From assembly GCA_965198045.1 (NCBI GenBank), contig CBDAOL010000007.1:62001-126000 (forward strand): a stretch of DNA of 64,000 nt, written 5' to 3'. A program made the translations under genes and the position numbers. Shown one piece after another: positions 8,123-17,203 of the stretch. The DNA is from CBDDEC01 sp965198045 (GTDB lineage: Bacteria > Chloroflexota > Dehalococcoidia > UBA2979). Position 1 is the stretch's first letter. The number at the start of each line of letters is the position of its first letter. Under the pieces are notes generated by a model, which did no database searches, had not been told where the DNA came from, and was given only the letters and a program-made list of their open reading frames with translations.

Positions 8123-9375
8123 GCCACGACCCCCGCATCGCGTAGCTCGGCGATGGCCTCGGTGTCGAGCTCCAGCAGCTCGCCGAGGATGTCGTCGGTG
8201 TGCTGCCCCAGGAGCGGCGCGACACCCGTCCGCCATGGCGTCGCGCTGAGCCGAGCCGGCGGACCCGGCTGCCGGACTGTCGGTGCGACGGGGTGGTCCA
8301 CCTCGACGAGGAACTCGCGCGCCTCCAGATGCGGATCGTCGAGGATCTCCTCGGGCGTCAGTACCTCGGTGAACGGCAGGCGGAGCGCCTGCGCTTGCTC
8401 GACCACCTCGACGCGGTCGTAACGCGCCAGCCAGCGGTCCATCGCCTCGTCGATCGCGTCGGCGTTGCCCATCGGCGCGTCGAGGAGCTGCTCGATGCCG
8501 ACATCGGGCATCAGCGCAGCCAGCAGGTCCATCTTGCGGTTGTTGCTGTGCGCGTGCACCCAGCCGTCGCGGCAGGGACGCAAGGTCGAGGGGTAGGTGT
8601 AGACCGGGTTCGTGAACAGCAGACGCGTGCCGTTCCTCGTCGGGACGCGCCCGTCGAAGGCAAACGTCTGCGTCGGACCGCCGATCAGGAAGAGCGCCGC
8701 GTCTTGCGCCGAGACATCGAACCAGTCGCCCTCGCCGGGCTCGCCGTCCTCGGCGGTGAGGTCGCGGTACGTCAGCCCGACCACCAGCGCCGTCGCGGCG
8801 TGCAGGGCGGCGTGCTGCGTGACGAGGTCGTCGTATGGCTTTACCGGCTCGCGGTCAGGATCGCCGCAGAGCCGCAGGTAGCCGCCGAGCGCGACATCGA
8901 CGATCTCCGCACCGCGGTAGCCCGCGTACGGCCCATCCTGTCCGAAGTGCGTGACCGAGACCATGACGAGGTCGGGGCGCAGCTCGACCAGCGCGTCGTA
9001 GTCGAGGCCGCGCGCGGCGAGGTAGCCCGGCCCGAAGCTCTCGATCAGCGCATCGCTCTCGGCGACCAGCGAACGCAGCAGCGACTGCCCCTCGACGCGG
9101 TCGAGGTCAACCACCAGGCCGCGCTTGGCAGCGTCCAGATGGAGGTGGCGTGCGCTGACCTCGAGCCCGGGCTCGTCGTTCGGGAACGGTGGCCAGCCGC
9201 GCAGCGGATCGCCGTCAGGCGGCTCGACCTTGATCACGTCCGCGCCGAGCCCGGCAAGCAAGCGCCCGGCGTAACCGAAACTGCCCCGCGCCAGGTCGAG
9301 GATGCGCACCCCGTCGAGGACCCCGCGCACCTCGGCGGCGCTGTCCTCGGGCGCTGTGTCTGCAGTCATCGTCAC
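8119..9375 (-). CDS. CaiB/BaiF family CoA-transferase, Asp-less partner
   Basis: 418 residues, class III CoA-transferase fold: VLDGVRILDLARGSFGYAGRLLAGLGADVIKVEPPDGDP at the N-terminus and LIESFGPGYLAARGLDYDAL. At the place of the catalytic Asp it has Thr (T186 in DLVTQHAALHA), so it is probably not active alone. Translationally coupled to the downstream Asp-containing paralogue (GTGA overlap). The divergent thiolase operon starts only 63 bp away, so the short region 9376-9438 must hold both promoters. Substrate not predictable. Confidence 0.85.
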   Translation of the reverse strand: MTMTADTAPEDSAAEVRGVLDGVRILDLARGSFGYAGRLLAGLGADVIKVEPPDGDPLRGWPPFPNDEPGLEVSARHLHLDAAKRGLVVDLDRVEGQSLLRSLVAESDALIESFGPGYLAARGLDYDALVELRPDLVMVSVTHFGQDGPYAGYRGAEIVDVALGGYLRLCGDPDREPVKPYDDLVTQHAALHAATALVVGLTYRDLTAEDGEPGEGDWFDVSAQDAALFLIGGPTQTFAFDGRVPTRNGTRLLFTNPVYTYPSTLRPCRDGWVHAHSNNRKMDLLAALMPDVGIEQLLDAPMGNADAIDEAMDRWLARYDRVEVVEQAQALRLPFTEVLTPEEILDDPHLEAREFLVEVDHPVAPTVRQPGPPARLSATPWRTGVAPLLGQHTDDILGELLELDTEAIAELRDAGVVA

Positions 9376-9438
9376 TCCCGGCTAGCCGTGGCTCGTCGGG
9401 GCGGAGTATAAGAGCGGAACGAGCGAACAGGCGGCGGT

Positions 9439-10608
9439 ATGAAAAGCCTCAGGCAGCGCTATTGCATCGTGGGCGTGGGCAACACGGCCTACGGGAAGAA
9501 CCCGGGCATCTCGCAGATCGCTCACAACGTGCTCGCGATCCGCGGGGCGCTCGACGACGCCGGGCTCACGACCGATGACCTCGACGGCGTGCTCACGAAG
9601 GCGCCGACGTCGACGTTCCCGATGCTCTTCGCGCCGCGCGTCGCCGAGGCGCTGCGCGTGCAGCCGAAGGTGACCGGCACGCTCGACCAGGCCGGCGCGA
9701 GCAACATCGGGCTGATCCAGTACGCCGTCAGCGCCATCGAGCTGGGCCAGGCGGAGGTCATCGCGATCTCGTACGGCGACAACCCGCGGACCGGCTCTCG
9801 CTCCACCTACGCCCGCCCCCGGGGTGACGACGCGCTGGCCGGGCTGTTCGGCGCGCCCTCCAGCTACGCGATGATCGCGCGCCGGCACATGTACGAGTAC
9901 GGCACGACGCACGAACAGCTGGCGAACGTCGCGATGACACATCGGGACCACGCGAGCAAGAACCTGAACGCGGTGTTCCAGGACACGTTCACCCTCGACG
10001 AATACATGAACTCGCGCTGGGTGGCCGAGCCGTTCCACCTGCTCGACTGCTGCCCGGTGTCCGACGGCGGCGCGGCCTACATCGTCACCACGGAGGCGCG
10101 GGCGCGCGACCTGGCGAAGGCCCCGGTGTTCGTCGAGGGCATCGGGCAGGGGCACCCCTCGTGGGACTTCTATCGTCGCCCGGACATGGCCACGAGCGGC
10201 GCGAAGGTGGCGGGTGCGATGGCCTTCGAGTCGGCGGAGATGAGCCCGTCCGACATCGACTTCTGCGAGATCTACGACTGCTTCACGATCGTCCCGCTGG
10301 TGACGCTCGAGGACTATGGCTTCGTCGACAAGGGCGAAGGCGGGTCGTTCTACGAGGAGCACCGCACGCACATCGGCGGCGAACTGCCGTGCAACACCTC
10401 GGGCGGGCTCCTCAGCGAGACCGGGATGCCCGGCACGCAACTGGTCGTCGAGGCGGTGCGGCAGCTCCGCGGCGAGGGCGGTGAGCGCCAAGTGGCTGAC
10501 GCCGAGGTCGGGCTCGTCAGCCAGCAGGGCGGCATTATGACGACCCACGCCGCGATGATCCTGTCGAACGACGGCCATACGGCCTCCTCGAACGGCTCGC
10601 CGGCATGA
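9439..10608 (+). CDS. thiolase-fold protein (SCP-x/lipid-transfer type)
   Basis: 389 residues of thiolase fold. Seen: RYCIVGVGNTAYGKNPGIS start, the helix region LDQAGASNIGLIQYAVSAIELG, CCPVSDGGAAYIV, EIYDCFTIVPLVTLEDYGF and the NTSGGLLSE motif of SCP-x-type thiolases. The classic nucleophilic Cys of the CxS motif is replaced (AGASN), as in many DUF35-associated thiolase-like proteins. Stop and next start overlap as ATGA, coupling it to the DUF35 gene. Expected role: carbon-carbon cleavage or acyl binding in side-chain degradation, with DUF35 as partner. Confidence 0.87.
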   Translation: MKSLRQRYCIVGVGNTAYGKNPGISQIAHNVLAIRGALDDAGLTTDDLDGVLTKAPTSTFPMLFAPRVAEALRVQPKVTGTLDQAGASNIGLIQYAVSAIELGQAEVIAISYGDNPRTGSRSTYARPRGDDALAGLFGAPSSYAMIARRHMYEYGTTHEQLANVAMTHRDHASKNLNAVFQDTFTLDEYMNSRWVAEPFHLLDCCPVSDGGAAYIVTTEARARDLAKAPVFVEGIGQGHPSWDFYRRPDMATSGAKVAGAMAFESAEMSPSDIDFCEIYDCFTIVPLVTLEDYGFVDKGEGGSFYEEHRTHIGGELPCNTSGGLLSETGMPGTQLVVEAVRQLRGEGGERQVADAEVGLVSQQGGIMTTHAAMILSNDGHTASSNGSPA

Positions 10609-11066
10609 CCAGCGACACGCGCGCACCGATCGAGGAGCGGTTCGCCGCGTTTGCGGCGCTCGCGCCCGAGCCGACGGAGCTGAACGCGCCGTACTGGGAC
10701 GGCCTCGCGTCCGGCGAGGTGCGATTGCAGCATTGCAGCGCCTGCGGCGCCTACCAGCACCCGGCCGAATCGTTCTGCTACGAGTGCGGCGCGACGGACC
10801 TCGCATGGGTGACGGTCAGCGGCGAGGGCAAGATCCACTCGTTCATCGTCGTGCACCAGCCCTACCACCCGGCGTTCCAGCCGTTCCTGCCCTACACCGT
10901 CGCCACGGTGCAGCTCGACGAGGGGCCACGGCTCCTCGGCCCGATGATCGAGCTCGACGCGCCGGTCGCTATCGGTGATCGCGTGCGGCCTCGCATCGAG
11001 CCGATCGCCGAGGATCGCGCGACGCTGTTCTTCGCGCCCGCCGACGCCTCGGCCGGAGGCGGGTAG
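10605..11066 (+). CDS. Zn-ribbon and OB-fold (DUF35) acyl-CoA-binding protein
   Basis: 153 residues: an N-terminal helix, a rubredoxin-like zinc ribbon (CSACGAYQHPAESFCYECG, four Cys), then an OB-fold with VSGEGKIHSFIVVHQPYHPAF and the PRLLGPMIELD beta strands. DUF35 proteins form complexes with thiolase-like proteins and hydratases in steroid or fatty acid side-chain breakdown. The ATGA overlap with the upstream thiolase gene supports a complex here. Confidence 0.9.
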   Translation: MTSDTRAPIEERFAAFAALAPEPTELNAPYWDGLASGEVRLQHCSACGAYQHPAESFCYECGATDLAWVTVSGEGKIHSFIVVHQPYHPAFQPFLPYTVATVQLDEGPRLLGPMIELDAPVAIGDRVRPRIEPIAEDRATLFFAPADASAGGG

Positions 11067-11068
11067 CG

Positions 11069-11497
11069 GTGCGCATCAAGAAACCGTGGACGGCGTGGGA
11101 TGACGCGCTCGATTATCGGCGGCTGCCGGGCGCGATGGGTGTCTACGAGCTGGCGGATGCGGACCACCGCACGCTCTACATCGGCAAGGCCGGCGGGCGC
11201 TCGCCGTACGGCCTGCGCGGCGAGCTGTTCCGCCACTTCGCCCCGCCGGAACGCCTCGCCGACGAGAACTGGTCACACCCGAGGATGGGCGTGACGCTGC
11301 CCTCGCTGGCCGGTCGCGCGCGCTACTACCGCTTCGAGGTGAACCACATGTACTACAGCCGATGGGTGGAGTGCCTCTCGCGGTTCCGCGAGGACCACGG
11401 CCGGCTGCCGGCCGGGAACCTCGAGGACCCCGAGCCGCTGCCGCCGCTTGGGCGCTACCACTGGCAGACGGACGAAGCGGGAACGGAGCCGGCCTGA
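11069..11497 (+). CDS. GIY-YIG-like small protein
   Basis: 142 residues, GTG start only 2 bases after the DUF35 stop. The core reads GVYELADADHRTLYIGKAG followed by a Leu-Arg-Gly-Glu-Leu-Phe-Arg helix, i.e. the GIY-YIG signature with the first motif as GVY, as in UvrC-type and homing nucleases. The C-terminal half has RARYYRFEVNHMYYSRWVECLSRF. Its stop overlaps the acyl-CoA dehydrogenase start (TGATG), so it is inside the operon. What a nuclease-like fold does in a CoA catabolic operon is unknown; the domain may have lost nuclease activity. Confidence 0.7.
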   Translation: MRIKKPWTAWDDALDYRRLPGAMGVYELADADHRTLYIGKAGGRSPYGLRGELFRHFAPPERLADENWSHPRMGVTLPSLAGRARYYRFEVNHMYYSRWVECLSRFREDHGRLPAGNLEDPEPLPPLGRYHWQTDEAGTEPA

Positions 11498-12663
11498 TGG
11501 ACCTGCAACAGAGCGAGGCGCAGCAGCTCATCATCGCCAACGTCCGGCGCTTCATCCGCGAGGAGATCCGGCCTCTCGAAGACGACCTCGACCCCGACGC
11601 CTACTCGCTGCCGGACGAGGAGCGTGAACGCCTCGTCGCCATGGTCAAGGAGATGGGCCTCTACCAGATGGACCTGCCGGAGGAGTACGGCGGTCCCGGC
11701 GTCGACACCGTGACGCGCACCCTGGTCGCGGAGGAGCTGTCGCAGCATCGCGCCGGCCTCTACGCACCCGCCTATGGCGTGTTCGGTTCCGGCCCGCCCG
11801 GGCAGCTCTTCTTCGCCAACGACGAGCAGAAGGAGCAGTACCTCTACCCGATGATCCGCGGCGAGAAGCGGGCGTTCTTCGGCCTCAGTGAGCCCTCGGG
11901 CGGGTCGGACCCGGCGCGGGCGATCCAGACGCGCGGCATCCGCGACGGCGACGACTGGGTGATCAACGGCAGCAAGCTCTGGAACTCGGGCGCGGACACT
12001 GCCGACTTCGGCATCGTCTACGTGCGCACCGATCCCGAGAAGGGGCGGCAGGGCATCACCGCCTTCCTCATCGACACCGACACGCCGGGCTTCCGTGTCG
12101 AGCGGCTGGTGCAGGTGCTGCGCGCCCACTACACGACCGAGCTGTCGTTCACCGACATGCGTGTGCCGCACGCGAACATCCTCGGCGAGGAGGGCGGTGG
12201 CTTCTCGCTGGCGAACGAGCAGCTCGCCGCGAACCGCATCCCGTACTCGGCCGCGTGCCTCGGGGTGGCGCAGTACGCACACGAGATGGCGATCGACTGG
12301 GCGAAGCAGCGCGAGACGTTCGGTCAGCCGCTGGCAAACCGCCAGGCGATCCAGTGGATGCTTGTCGACAACGAGATCGACCTGCGCACTGGACGCTGGG
12401 CCTGCCTCGACGCCGCGGACAAGGCCGAACGAGGCCAGCCGTTCCGCTTCGAGTCATCGCTGGCCAAACTCGTCTGCTCGGAGGGCGCTGGCCGCGTCGT
12501 CGATCGCTGCATGCAGATCTTCGGCGGGCTCGGCATGTCGAAGGACCTGCCGCTCGAGCGCTGGTACCGCGAGCTGCGTATCCGCCGCATCGGCGAAGGC
12601 CCATCCGAGGTCCAGCGCATCGTGATGGCGCGCGACATGCTCGGGGTCCGCAGCGGGGGATAA
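11497..12663 (+). CDS. acyl-CoA dehydrogenase family protein
   Basis: 388 residues from ATG 11497, which overlaps the previous stop. FAD-dependent alpha,beta-dehydrogenation of an acyl-CoA. Visible blocks: YQMDLPEEYGGPGVD, FFGLSEPSGGSDPARAIQT (FAD-contacting), DDWVINGSKLWNSGAD, RQETFGQPLANRQAIQWML, CMQIFGGLGMSKDLPLERWYRELRIRRIGEGPSEVQRIVMAR. The C-terminal catalytic region has the usual GPSEVQR. Length and domain order are normal for the family. An upstream in-frame extension to 11362 overlaps the previous gene and is not real. Confidence 0.93.
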   Translation: MDLQQSEAQQLIIANVRRFIREEIRPLEDDLDPDAYSLPDEERERLVAMVKEMGLYQMDLPEEYGGPGVDTVTRTLVAEELSQHRAGLYAPAYGVFGSGPPGQLFFANDEQKEQYLYPMIRGEKRAFFGLSEPSGGSDPARAIQTRGIRDGDDWVINGSKLWNSGADTADFGIVYVRTDPEKGRQGITAFLIDTDTPGFRVERLVQVLRAHYTTELSFTDMRVPHANILGEEGGGFSLANEQLAANRIPYSAACLGVAQYAHEMAIDWAKQRETFGQPLANRQAIQWMLVDNEIDLRTGRWACLDAADKAERGQPFRFESSLAKLVCSEGAGRVVDRCMQIFGGLGMSKDLPLERWYRELRIRRIGEGPSEVQRIVMARDMLGVRSGG

Positions 12664-12667
12664 CGGA

Positions 12668-13199
12668 GTGGCGACGGCCAAGCTCACGGGCAGTTACTCA
12701 GTCTTTAGCGTCGACTCCTACGCCGACAGCGTGGCTCACTACGTCGACTGGCTCGGCTTCAACCTCGGCTGGGAGTGGCGCGCCGCGCCCGAGGCGCCTG
12801 CGATCGTCTCGCTCTCCCGCGATAGCGTCTCGCTGATGCTGAACGAGGCCGATGCGGTGGCCACCGGCTCCCAGCTCACCGTCTTCGTCGACGACCTACA
12901 GGCTGGTGGACGAGTGGAACGCTCGAGGCTCCGACACCGTCGCTGTGTCGGTGCAGCCCCCGTATGACATCCCCTCGGTCGTCATCGCGGACGCGGCGGG
13001 CAATCGCATCAGCTTCCAGCAGCCGATCGACGAGGCGGAGGAAGAGCGGCGCGCCCGGTTGCGGGGCACGATGCGTGAGTGGGTCCGGGCCCGCCTCGAC
13101 GCTGGCGAGGATGCGCCGACGGCCGAGCAGCTCGTCGAGGCGGTCGGCCGGCCGCTCGGCCTGGCGATCGAGGTGGTGCAGGAGTTCGCGGACCGCTAG
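12668..13199 (+). pseudogene. VOC (glyoxalase) family protein, frameshifted
   Basis: The N-terminal module (LTGSYSVFSVDSYADSVAHYVDWLGFNLGWEW..VSLMLNEAD..LTVFVDDLQA) is a vicinal-oxygen-chelate half domain. At about 12900 the frame breaks; the natural continuation, LVDEWNARGSD then PSVVIADAAGNRISFQQP, is read one frame over and runs to 13199. A single missing base after CTACAGGC would restore one protein of about 176 residues. GTG start 4 bases after the dehydrogenase stop, so last gene of the operon. Function of the intact protein unknown. Confidence 0.8.
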
Positions 13200-14011
13200 A
13201 GCAGCTCGCGCGCGTCCGAAGTGAGGCGCAGCGCACCGACGATGACCGCGCCGGCGAGTGCGGCGTGTCCGACGATCCGCACAGGCAGCGACCAGCGATC
13301 CGACACGCGCTCGAACGCCACGATTGCCCAGGTCGCGAGTGTCGCGAGGCCGGTCAGCACGACGAGCGAGCCCAACACCGGCGCCGACTCACAGCCGCAG
13401 CTGTCCTCGCTGAAGTACTGGATCACGAGCCCGGGGATGAGCAGCGCCCCGAGCGCCACGGGCACGATGTACCTGGACGCGTCATGCTCCTCAATGTCCT
13501 CGATCCGCGGGAAGCGGGCATCGAGGAGATGACGGATCCCAGCGACCGTCAGCCCGAAGATCAGGAACAACGCGAGGAACATCGTGACGTTCAACGGCTC
13601 GTTACGGAGGATCGCGAAGTCGAAGTTGTCAGGCACGATCACCATGTGTCCAGCGACCGCTATCAGTGCCAGACCGAATGCCAGCGGCTTGAGGCGGCGA
13701 GCCCAGCCGATCCACGGGTCGATGATCACGTAGGCGATGGCGCCAAACGCCCCACCGAGGACGCCGACGAAGATCACGATCGCAATCGTGCCGGGCGCGG
13801 TGATGTCCCCAATCACGACCCCGCTCTCGGTGAGGATGCCGTTGACCCTCGAGGGGGCAGCGATCGCCGAGATGCGCATCACGATGCGCCCGCCCACCCC
13901 GCCGACGAGCACGCCCGCGATCAGGCCAGCAACGCCGACGATCGCCGCGTGTCGCACAGTTTGACGCCACGCCAGGTCGAGCGGCGCCTCGATCGTTGTT
14001 GTTGCCACCAC
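13196..14011 (-). CDS. multi-pass membrane protein
   Basis: 271 residues with six or seven hydrophobic segments: about 22-45 (AAIVGVAGLIAGVLVGGVGG), 75-100, 108-128, 142-165, 185-205, 215-235 and 245-262. A Cys-containing loop SEDSCGCES lies before the last helices. No transporter signature recognised. Start ATG with upstream GGAGG. Convergent with the VOC gene (ends overlap by 4 bp); divergent from the enoyl-CoA hydratase gene. Confidence 0.75.
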   Translation of the reverse strand: MVATTTIEAPLDLAWRQTVRHAAIVGVAGLIAGVLVGGVGGRIVMRISAIAAPSRVNGILTESGVVIGDITAPGTIAIVIFVGVLGGAFGAIAYVIIDPWIGWARRLKPLAFGLALIAVAGHMVIVPDNFDFAILRNEPLNVTMFLALFLIFGLTVAGIRHLLDARFPRIEDIEEHDASRYIVPVALGALLIPGLVIQYFSEDSCGCESAPVLGSLVVLTGLATLATWAIVAFERVSDRWSLPVRIVGHAALAGAVIVGALRLTSDARELL

Positions 14012-14132
14012 GCCCTCCTGACGACAGCTCCTTCTTCTACATACGTGATGGCGGGCCTGTCTGTCACGCCACTACGATGTGCGCCCAACGCCAGGCCGGC
14101 TCCAGCCGAGCCCTCGAGGGGAGCACGCGACG

Positions 14133-14927
14133 ATGACGATCGACTTCGAGGTCGCAGACCACATCGCGACGATCACGATCAACCGGCCGGAGGCGCTGAA
14201 CGCAATGACGCCAGAGATGTATCGCCAGCTCTCGGAGAGCTGGGTGGAGGTTCGTGACAACCCGGACATCTGGGTCGCGGTCGTCGCCGGCGCGCCGCAG
14301 CCCTCGAGGCCGCCCGAGCGCCAGGTGTTCTCGGCGGGCGCCGACCTCAAGCAGACGATCCCGCAGACACCGGAGGCGTACTCGTTCTGGCAGACGCAGA
14401 GTGACCAGATCCTCAACCGTGGCCTCGAGGTCTGGAAGCCCATCGTCGCGGCCATTAACGGCCTCTGCCTCGCCGGCGGCATGACGCTGCTGCTCGCCAC
14501 GGACATCCGCGTCGCATCGGAGCACGCGATGTTCGACCTCTCCGAGGTGAAGCGCGGCATCCTGCCGGGCAACGGCGGCACGCAGCGCACGATCCGGCAG
14601 CTGCCCTACCCGATCGCGATGGAGGTGCTGCTGCTCGGGCGGCGGCTCAGCGCCGAGCGCGCGGCGCACTTCGGCCTGATCAACGAGGTGGTCCCGCACG
14701 ACGAGGTGCTCGACACCGCGATCGAGCGGGCGCGCGAGCTGGCCTCGATGGCGCCGCTGGCCGTGCGGGCGATCAAAGAGCTCTCCGTGCGGGCGCAGTA
14801 CATGCCCCTCGGCGATGGCCTGCGGCTCGAAGAGGCGATTTCTGCGCGTCTGCGCGTAACCGAGGACGCGCAGGAGGGACCGCGCGCCTTCGCCGAGAAG
14901 CGGCAGCCCGAGTTCAAGGGGCGGTAG
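14133..14927 (+). CDS. enoyl-CoA hydratase/isomerase family protein
   Basis: 264 residues from ATG 14133 with GAGGGGAG upstream. Crotonase fold: ITINRPEALNAMTPEM, VFSAGADLKQ, KPIVAAINGLCLAGGMTLLLATDIRVAS with the oxyanion-hole residues, and the two catalytic-type glutamates in LSEVKRGILPG and PIAMEVLLLG. It should add water to enoyl-CoA or a related reaction. A short Pro/Arg-rich insertion (residues about 50-60) is unusual. Followed within 30 bp by the aminotransferase, probably one transcript. Confidence 0.92.
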   Translation: MTIDFEVADHIATITINRPEALNAMTPEMYRQLSESWVEVRDNPDIWVAVVAGAPQPSRPPERQVFSAGADLKQTIPQTPEAYSFWQTQSDQILNRGLEVWKPIVAAINGLCLAGGMTLLLATDIRVASEHAMFDLSEVKRGILPGNGGTQRTIRQLPYPIAMEVLLLGRRLSAERAAHFGLINEVVPHDEVLDTAIERARELASMAPLAVRAIKELSVRAQYMPLGDGLRLEEAISARLRVTEDAQEGPRAFAEKRQPEFKGR

Positions 14928-14954
14928 GCTCGTAGGAGAGTGAGGAGCCGAACC

Positions 14955-16316
14955 ATGACGCTCGATCGCGAAGAGGTCGCCGCGCACAGCTTCCATCGCA
15001 ACGGTGGCAAGGTCTGGGCGCGCGGCGAGGGCATCTGGCTCATCGATGCCGACGGCGAGCGCTACATGGACGCCTCGGGCGGTCCGATGGTGGTCAACAT
15101 CGGTCACGGCCGCCCGGAGCCCGCGGAGGCGGCAGCGAAACAGCTGCGCGAGGTGGGCTACCTGATGCCCGGTTACGCGAACGAGTCGCGCGTCGAACTT
15201 GCGCGACGCATCGAGACGCTGGCGCCCGAGGGGCTGGACCGCGTCTGGTTCGGCTCCGGCGGGTCCGAGGCTGTGGAGGCGGCATCGAAGTTCGCGATCC
15301 AGGCGCAGCAGGTGCTGGGCCGCGAGGGCCGCTACAAGGTCCTCGGACGGCGCAACTCCTACCACGGCAACACGATCTACACGCTCTCGATCGGGCACTT
15401 CCCCTCGCGGCGCGAGCCGTTCCTACCGCTGCTGCAGCCGACGGAGCACGTGGCGGACTGCAACTGCTACCACTGCCCGTTCGACCAGACTTACCCCGAC
15501 TGCGGCCTCGCCTGCGCGGACGACCTCGAGACGCGCATCCTCGCCGAGGGCCCGGAGACCGTCGCGGCGTTCATCGCCGAGCCGATCGTGGCCGCGGCCG
15601 CGGGCGTGGTCCCTCCGCCGTCGGCGGACTACTTCCGCCGCATCCGCGAGATCTGCACGAAGTACGACGTGCTGCTGATCGTCGACGAGGTGGTGACGGG
15701 CTTCGGGCGCACGGGGCTGCCCTTCGCGGTGCAGCACTGGGATGTGCGCCCGGACGTGATCGTGTTCGCGAAGGGCGTCGCCTCGGGCTATGCACCGCTG
15801 GCGGGGTTCATCGCCGCCGACGAGCTGGTGGCCGCGTTCGATGAGCAGAACCTGCCGTTCAACACGCTGTTCACCTACTCGGCCCATCCGGTCTCATGCG
15901 CCATCGGCGTCGCGGTGCAGAAAGTCGTCGAGGACGAGAACCTGATCGCACGCACGGCCGAGCTCGGCGAGTACCTCGCGACACGCCTCGAAGGGCTGCG
16001 CGAGGTGCCGATCGTCGGCGACATCCGCGGCATGGGCCTGCTGCGCGGCATCGAGGTGGTGGCGAACCAGGAGACGGGCGAGCGCTTCCCCGCCGCGATG
16101 GACGTGGCCAACGACATCCAACGCGAGCTTTACCGGCGCAACGTGCTGCACTACCAGGGCAACTGGCGCGACGACGAGGGCGCTGGCGCGCAGCTGATCA
16201 TCGCTCCACCCTTCGTGATCGAGCGCGACGAGATCGATCTGCTCGTCGACACCCTCGCCGAGGTGCTGACCGACCGCGCCGACGTCTATGCGAAGGAGCG
16301 CGCCGCCGTCAGCTAG
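14955..16316 (+). CDS. class III aminotransferase
   Basis: 453 residues. PLP-dependent omega-amino transfer. Blocks: WLIDADGERYMDASGGPMVVNIGHGRPE, VWFGSGGSEAVEAASKFA (phosphate-binding loop), RRNSYHGNTIYT, IVDEVVTGFGRTG with the PLP-contacting Asp, and the Schiff-base Lys in VIVFAKGVASGYAPLAG. A short Cys-rich loop (CNCYHC..YPDCGLAC) at about residues 170-187 is seen in a subset of the family. Start ATG 14955 after AGGAG. Confidence 0.92.
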   Translation: MTLDREEVAAHSFHRNGGKVWARGEGIWLIDADGERYMDASGGPMVVNIGHGRPEPAEAAAKQLREVGYLMPGYANESRVELARRIETLAPEGLDRVWFGSGGSEAVEAASKFAIQAQQVLGREGRYKVLGRRNSYHGNTIYTLSIGHFPSRREPFLPLLQPTEHVADCNCYHCPFDQTYPDCGLACADDLETRILAEGPETVAAFIAEPIVAAAAGVVPPPSADYFRRIREICTKYDVLLIVDEVVTGFGRTGLPFAVQHWDVRPDVIVFAKGVASGYAPLAGFIAADELVAAFDEQNLPFNTLFTYSAHPVSCAIGVAVQKVVEDENLIARTAELGEYLATRLEGLREVPIVGDIRGMGLLRGIEVVANQETGERFPAAMDVANDIQRELYRRNVLHYQGNWRDDEGAGAQLIIAPPFVIERDEIDLLVDTLAEVLTDRADVYAKERAAVS

Positions 16317-16330
16317 CGCGGCGGAGAGCG

Positions 16331-17200
16331 ATGGCACACACCCTCGAACGGATCGACAGCGCCTCGGCGTTCCTCGCAGCCGCGGGATCGTGGTTGTCAG
16401 CGCGCGAGGTCGAGCATGCGTTGATGCTCGGGATCGCCGGCACCGTCGCAGGCGGCCGCGCCTACGGTGAAGAGGCGCCCTGGTTCGCCCTCGTGCGTGA
16501 CGGCGACGCCATCGTGGCCGCATCGCTGCGGACGCCGCCGCAGAACGTGATCGTCGCGCTCGCCGACGCCGATGGAGCGATCGAGCTGATCGCGCGCGAC
16601 GTCCTCGAAGCATCGCGCACGCCGGGCGTGCTCGGCCCCGCCGCCGAGGCGGCTCGGTTCGTCGAGGTGTGGCGCGAACTGACCGGCGAGAGCGCCCGCC
16701 TGAACGTGGCGCAGCGCCTCTACCGGCTGACCTCGGTCGTCCCGCCGGCGGCCGTCGAGGGTTCGCTGCGACCGATCGAGGAGCGCGACCGTGCGGTCGT
16801 GGTGCGGTGGCTCGAGGAGTTCGACCGGGAGGCGCAGGGCAACGACGAGCCGCCAGACATGAACCCGGGGTTTGACCTCCGCCTCGAGGGTCCGCCGGAC
16901 GTCACCGGGATGTTGGTGTGGGAGGTCGCAGGACGCCTCGTCTCGGTCACGGGGTACGGCGGTCGTACCGCCGGCGGGATGCGCGTGGGGCCAGTGTACA
17001 CGCCGCCCGAGGACCGCGGGCACGGCTGGGCGAGCGCGCTGGTGGCGGAGGGGACGCAGTGGCTCCTCGACGAAGGTCGCGAGTGGGTGTGCCTGTACAC
17101 GGACCTGTCGAACCCGACATCGAACAGGATCTACCAGGCGATCGGGTATGAGCCTGTGTTGGACTTCGACCAGTACGAGTTCGTCGCCGACCGGGGCTGA
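16331..17200 (+). CDS. GNAT family N-acetyltransferase
   Basis: 289 residues from ATG 16331. The N-terminal half (to about 145) is a degenerate GNAT-like domain found in this group; the C-terminal half has the acetyl-CoA site: VGPVYTPPEDRGHGWASALV (the RGHGxA loop) and LYTDLSNPTSNRIYQAIGYEPVLDFDQYEF. Acetylates an unknown amine. Only 14 bases behind the aminotransferase, so co-transcribed. Confidence 0.88.
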   Translation: MAHTLERIDSASAFLAAAGSWLSAREVEHALMLGIAGTVAGGRAYGEEAPWFALVRDGDAIVAASLRTPPQNVIVALADADGAIELIARDVLEASRTPGVLGPAAEAARFVEVWRELTGESARLNVAQRLYRLTSVVPPAAVEGSLRPIEERDRAVVVRWLEEFDREAQGNDEPPDMNPGFDLRLEGPPDVTGMLVWEVAGRLVSVTGYGGRTAGGMRVGPVYTPPEDRGHGWASALVAEGTQWLLDEGREWVCLYTDLSNPTSNRIYQAIGYEPVLDFDQYEFVADRG

Positions 17201-17203
17201 GCG

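Noticed and set aside
9382..10806. 474-residue minus-strand frame
   Set aside because: Antisense to the thiolase-like and DUF35 genes, which show clear domains and coupling.
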